Part shown: piece by piece, positions 63,881-64,000 of the stretch
Numbering within the stretch: the stretch's first letter is position 1
Layout of the letters: each line of letters starts with the position of its first letter
Assembly (NCBI GenBank): GCA_039566865.1
Contig: CM076959.1
Span: forward strand, 18,956,501-19,020,500
From: Aurelia coerulea
Taxonomy: Eukaryota > Cnidaria > Scyphozoa > Semaeostomeae > Ulmaridae
Direction of reading: 5' to 3'
DNA: 64,000 nt
Program-made: the position numbers and the translations under genes
The notes under the pieces: generated by a model
Told to the model about the DNA's origin: nothing
What the model saw: only the letters and a program-made list of their open reading frames with translations
The model's database searches: none

Positions 63881-64000
63881 ATGGAGAGATATCTCTGTCT
63901 CCGTTCTTTTTTAAAAAGGGCGACGTTAGCCAGGGTATTTGGTGATTAAAACTACAAAAATATGGCCAATGTGGAGAAATAATAACAAATTACTTTATAA

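Overview
This is a eukaryotic, metazoan window: AT-rich, gene-sparse, with GT-AG introns, truncated non-LTR retrotransposons, tRNA-derived SINEs and many terminal-inverted-repeat (TIR) elements. I infer a cnidarian, probably an anthozoan (coral or sea anemone). The grounds are the style of the LINE proteins, the 'CCTCGTTCCCAGGG' type repeats, a TTAGGG-type interstitial block and a secreted protein built from cysteine-flanked polyproline cassettes. No single feature proves the taxon. All exon models were read by eye from frame, splice sites and codon phase.

Layout. 1-1825: the 5' part (two exons) of an unrecognised single-pass membrane protein on the minus strand. 1826-2060: a 235-bp interval shared with a plus-strand signal-peptide exon (2061-2121), which looks like a divergent promoter. 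2140-4127: a 5'-truncated CR1/L2-like LINE. 4200-8700: nested TIR and foldback elements. 8746-14502: a complete seven-exon TMEM41B gene (minus strand, 292 aa), an ER VTT/DedA-fold lipid scramblase. 16580-29203: nine minus-strand exons encoding three PA14 domains (each split over two exons), then an acidic, a Gln/Thr-rich and a basic C-terminal exon. 33551-59089: seventeen minus-strand exons encoding a Lys/Glu-rich polyampholyte (792 codons in one exon), a chain of small phase 1-1 cassettes with Cys pairs around polyproline or Gly/Met/Asp-rich segments, a Cys-poor basic part and a His-rich terminal exon. 59152-61560: a 135-bp tandem satellite just upstream of the first visible exon of that gene. 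61.6-64 kb: repeats only.

The most interesting object is the 16.6-59.1 kb locus. The polyproline/His-rich gene and the PA14 gene are adjacent, on the same strand, and phase-compatible. The PA14 part shows no first exon of its own, and the exon at 36.1 kb can be spliced in frame either to the His-rich stop exon or to the first PA14 exon. One long extracellular gene with alternative 3' ends is therefore possible. The function is unknown; a disulfide-crosslinked structural or matrix protein is an inference from composition.

Introns and intergenic DNA are dominated by TIR elements. They include a six-copy long-palindrome family with terminal GCATAGG motifs and target duplications of variable length, a TTAA-flanked family, a perfect hAT-type insertion, a 9-bp-duplication foldback family and a small palindromic GTCTCAAATTAGATG family.
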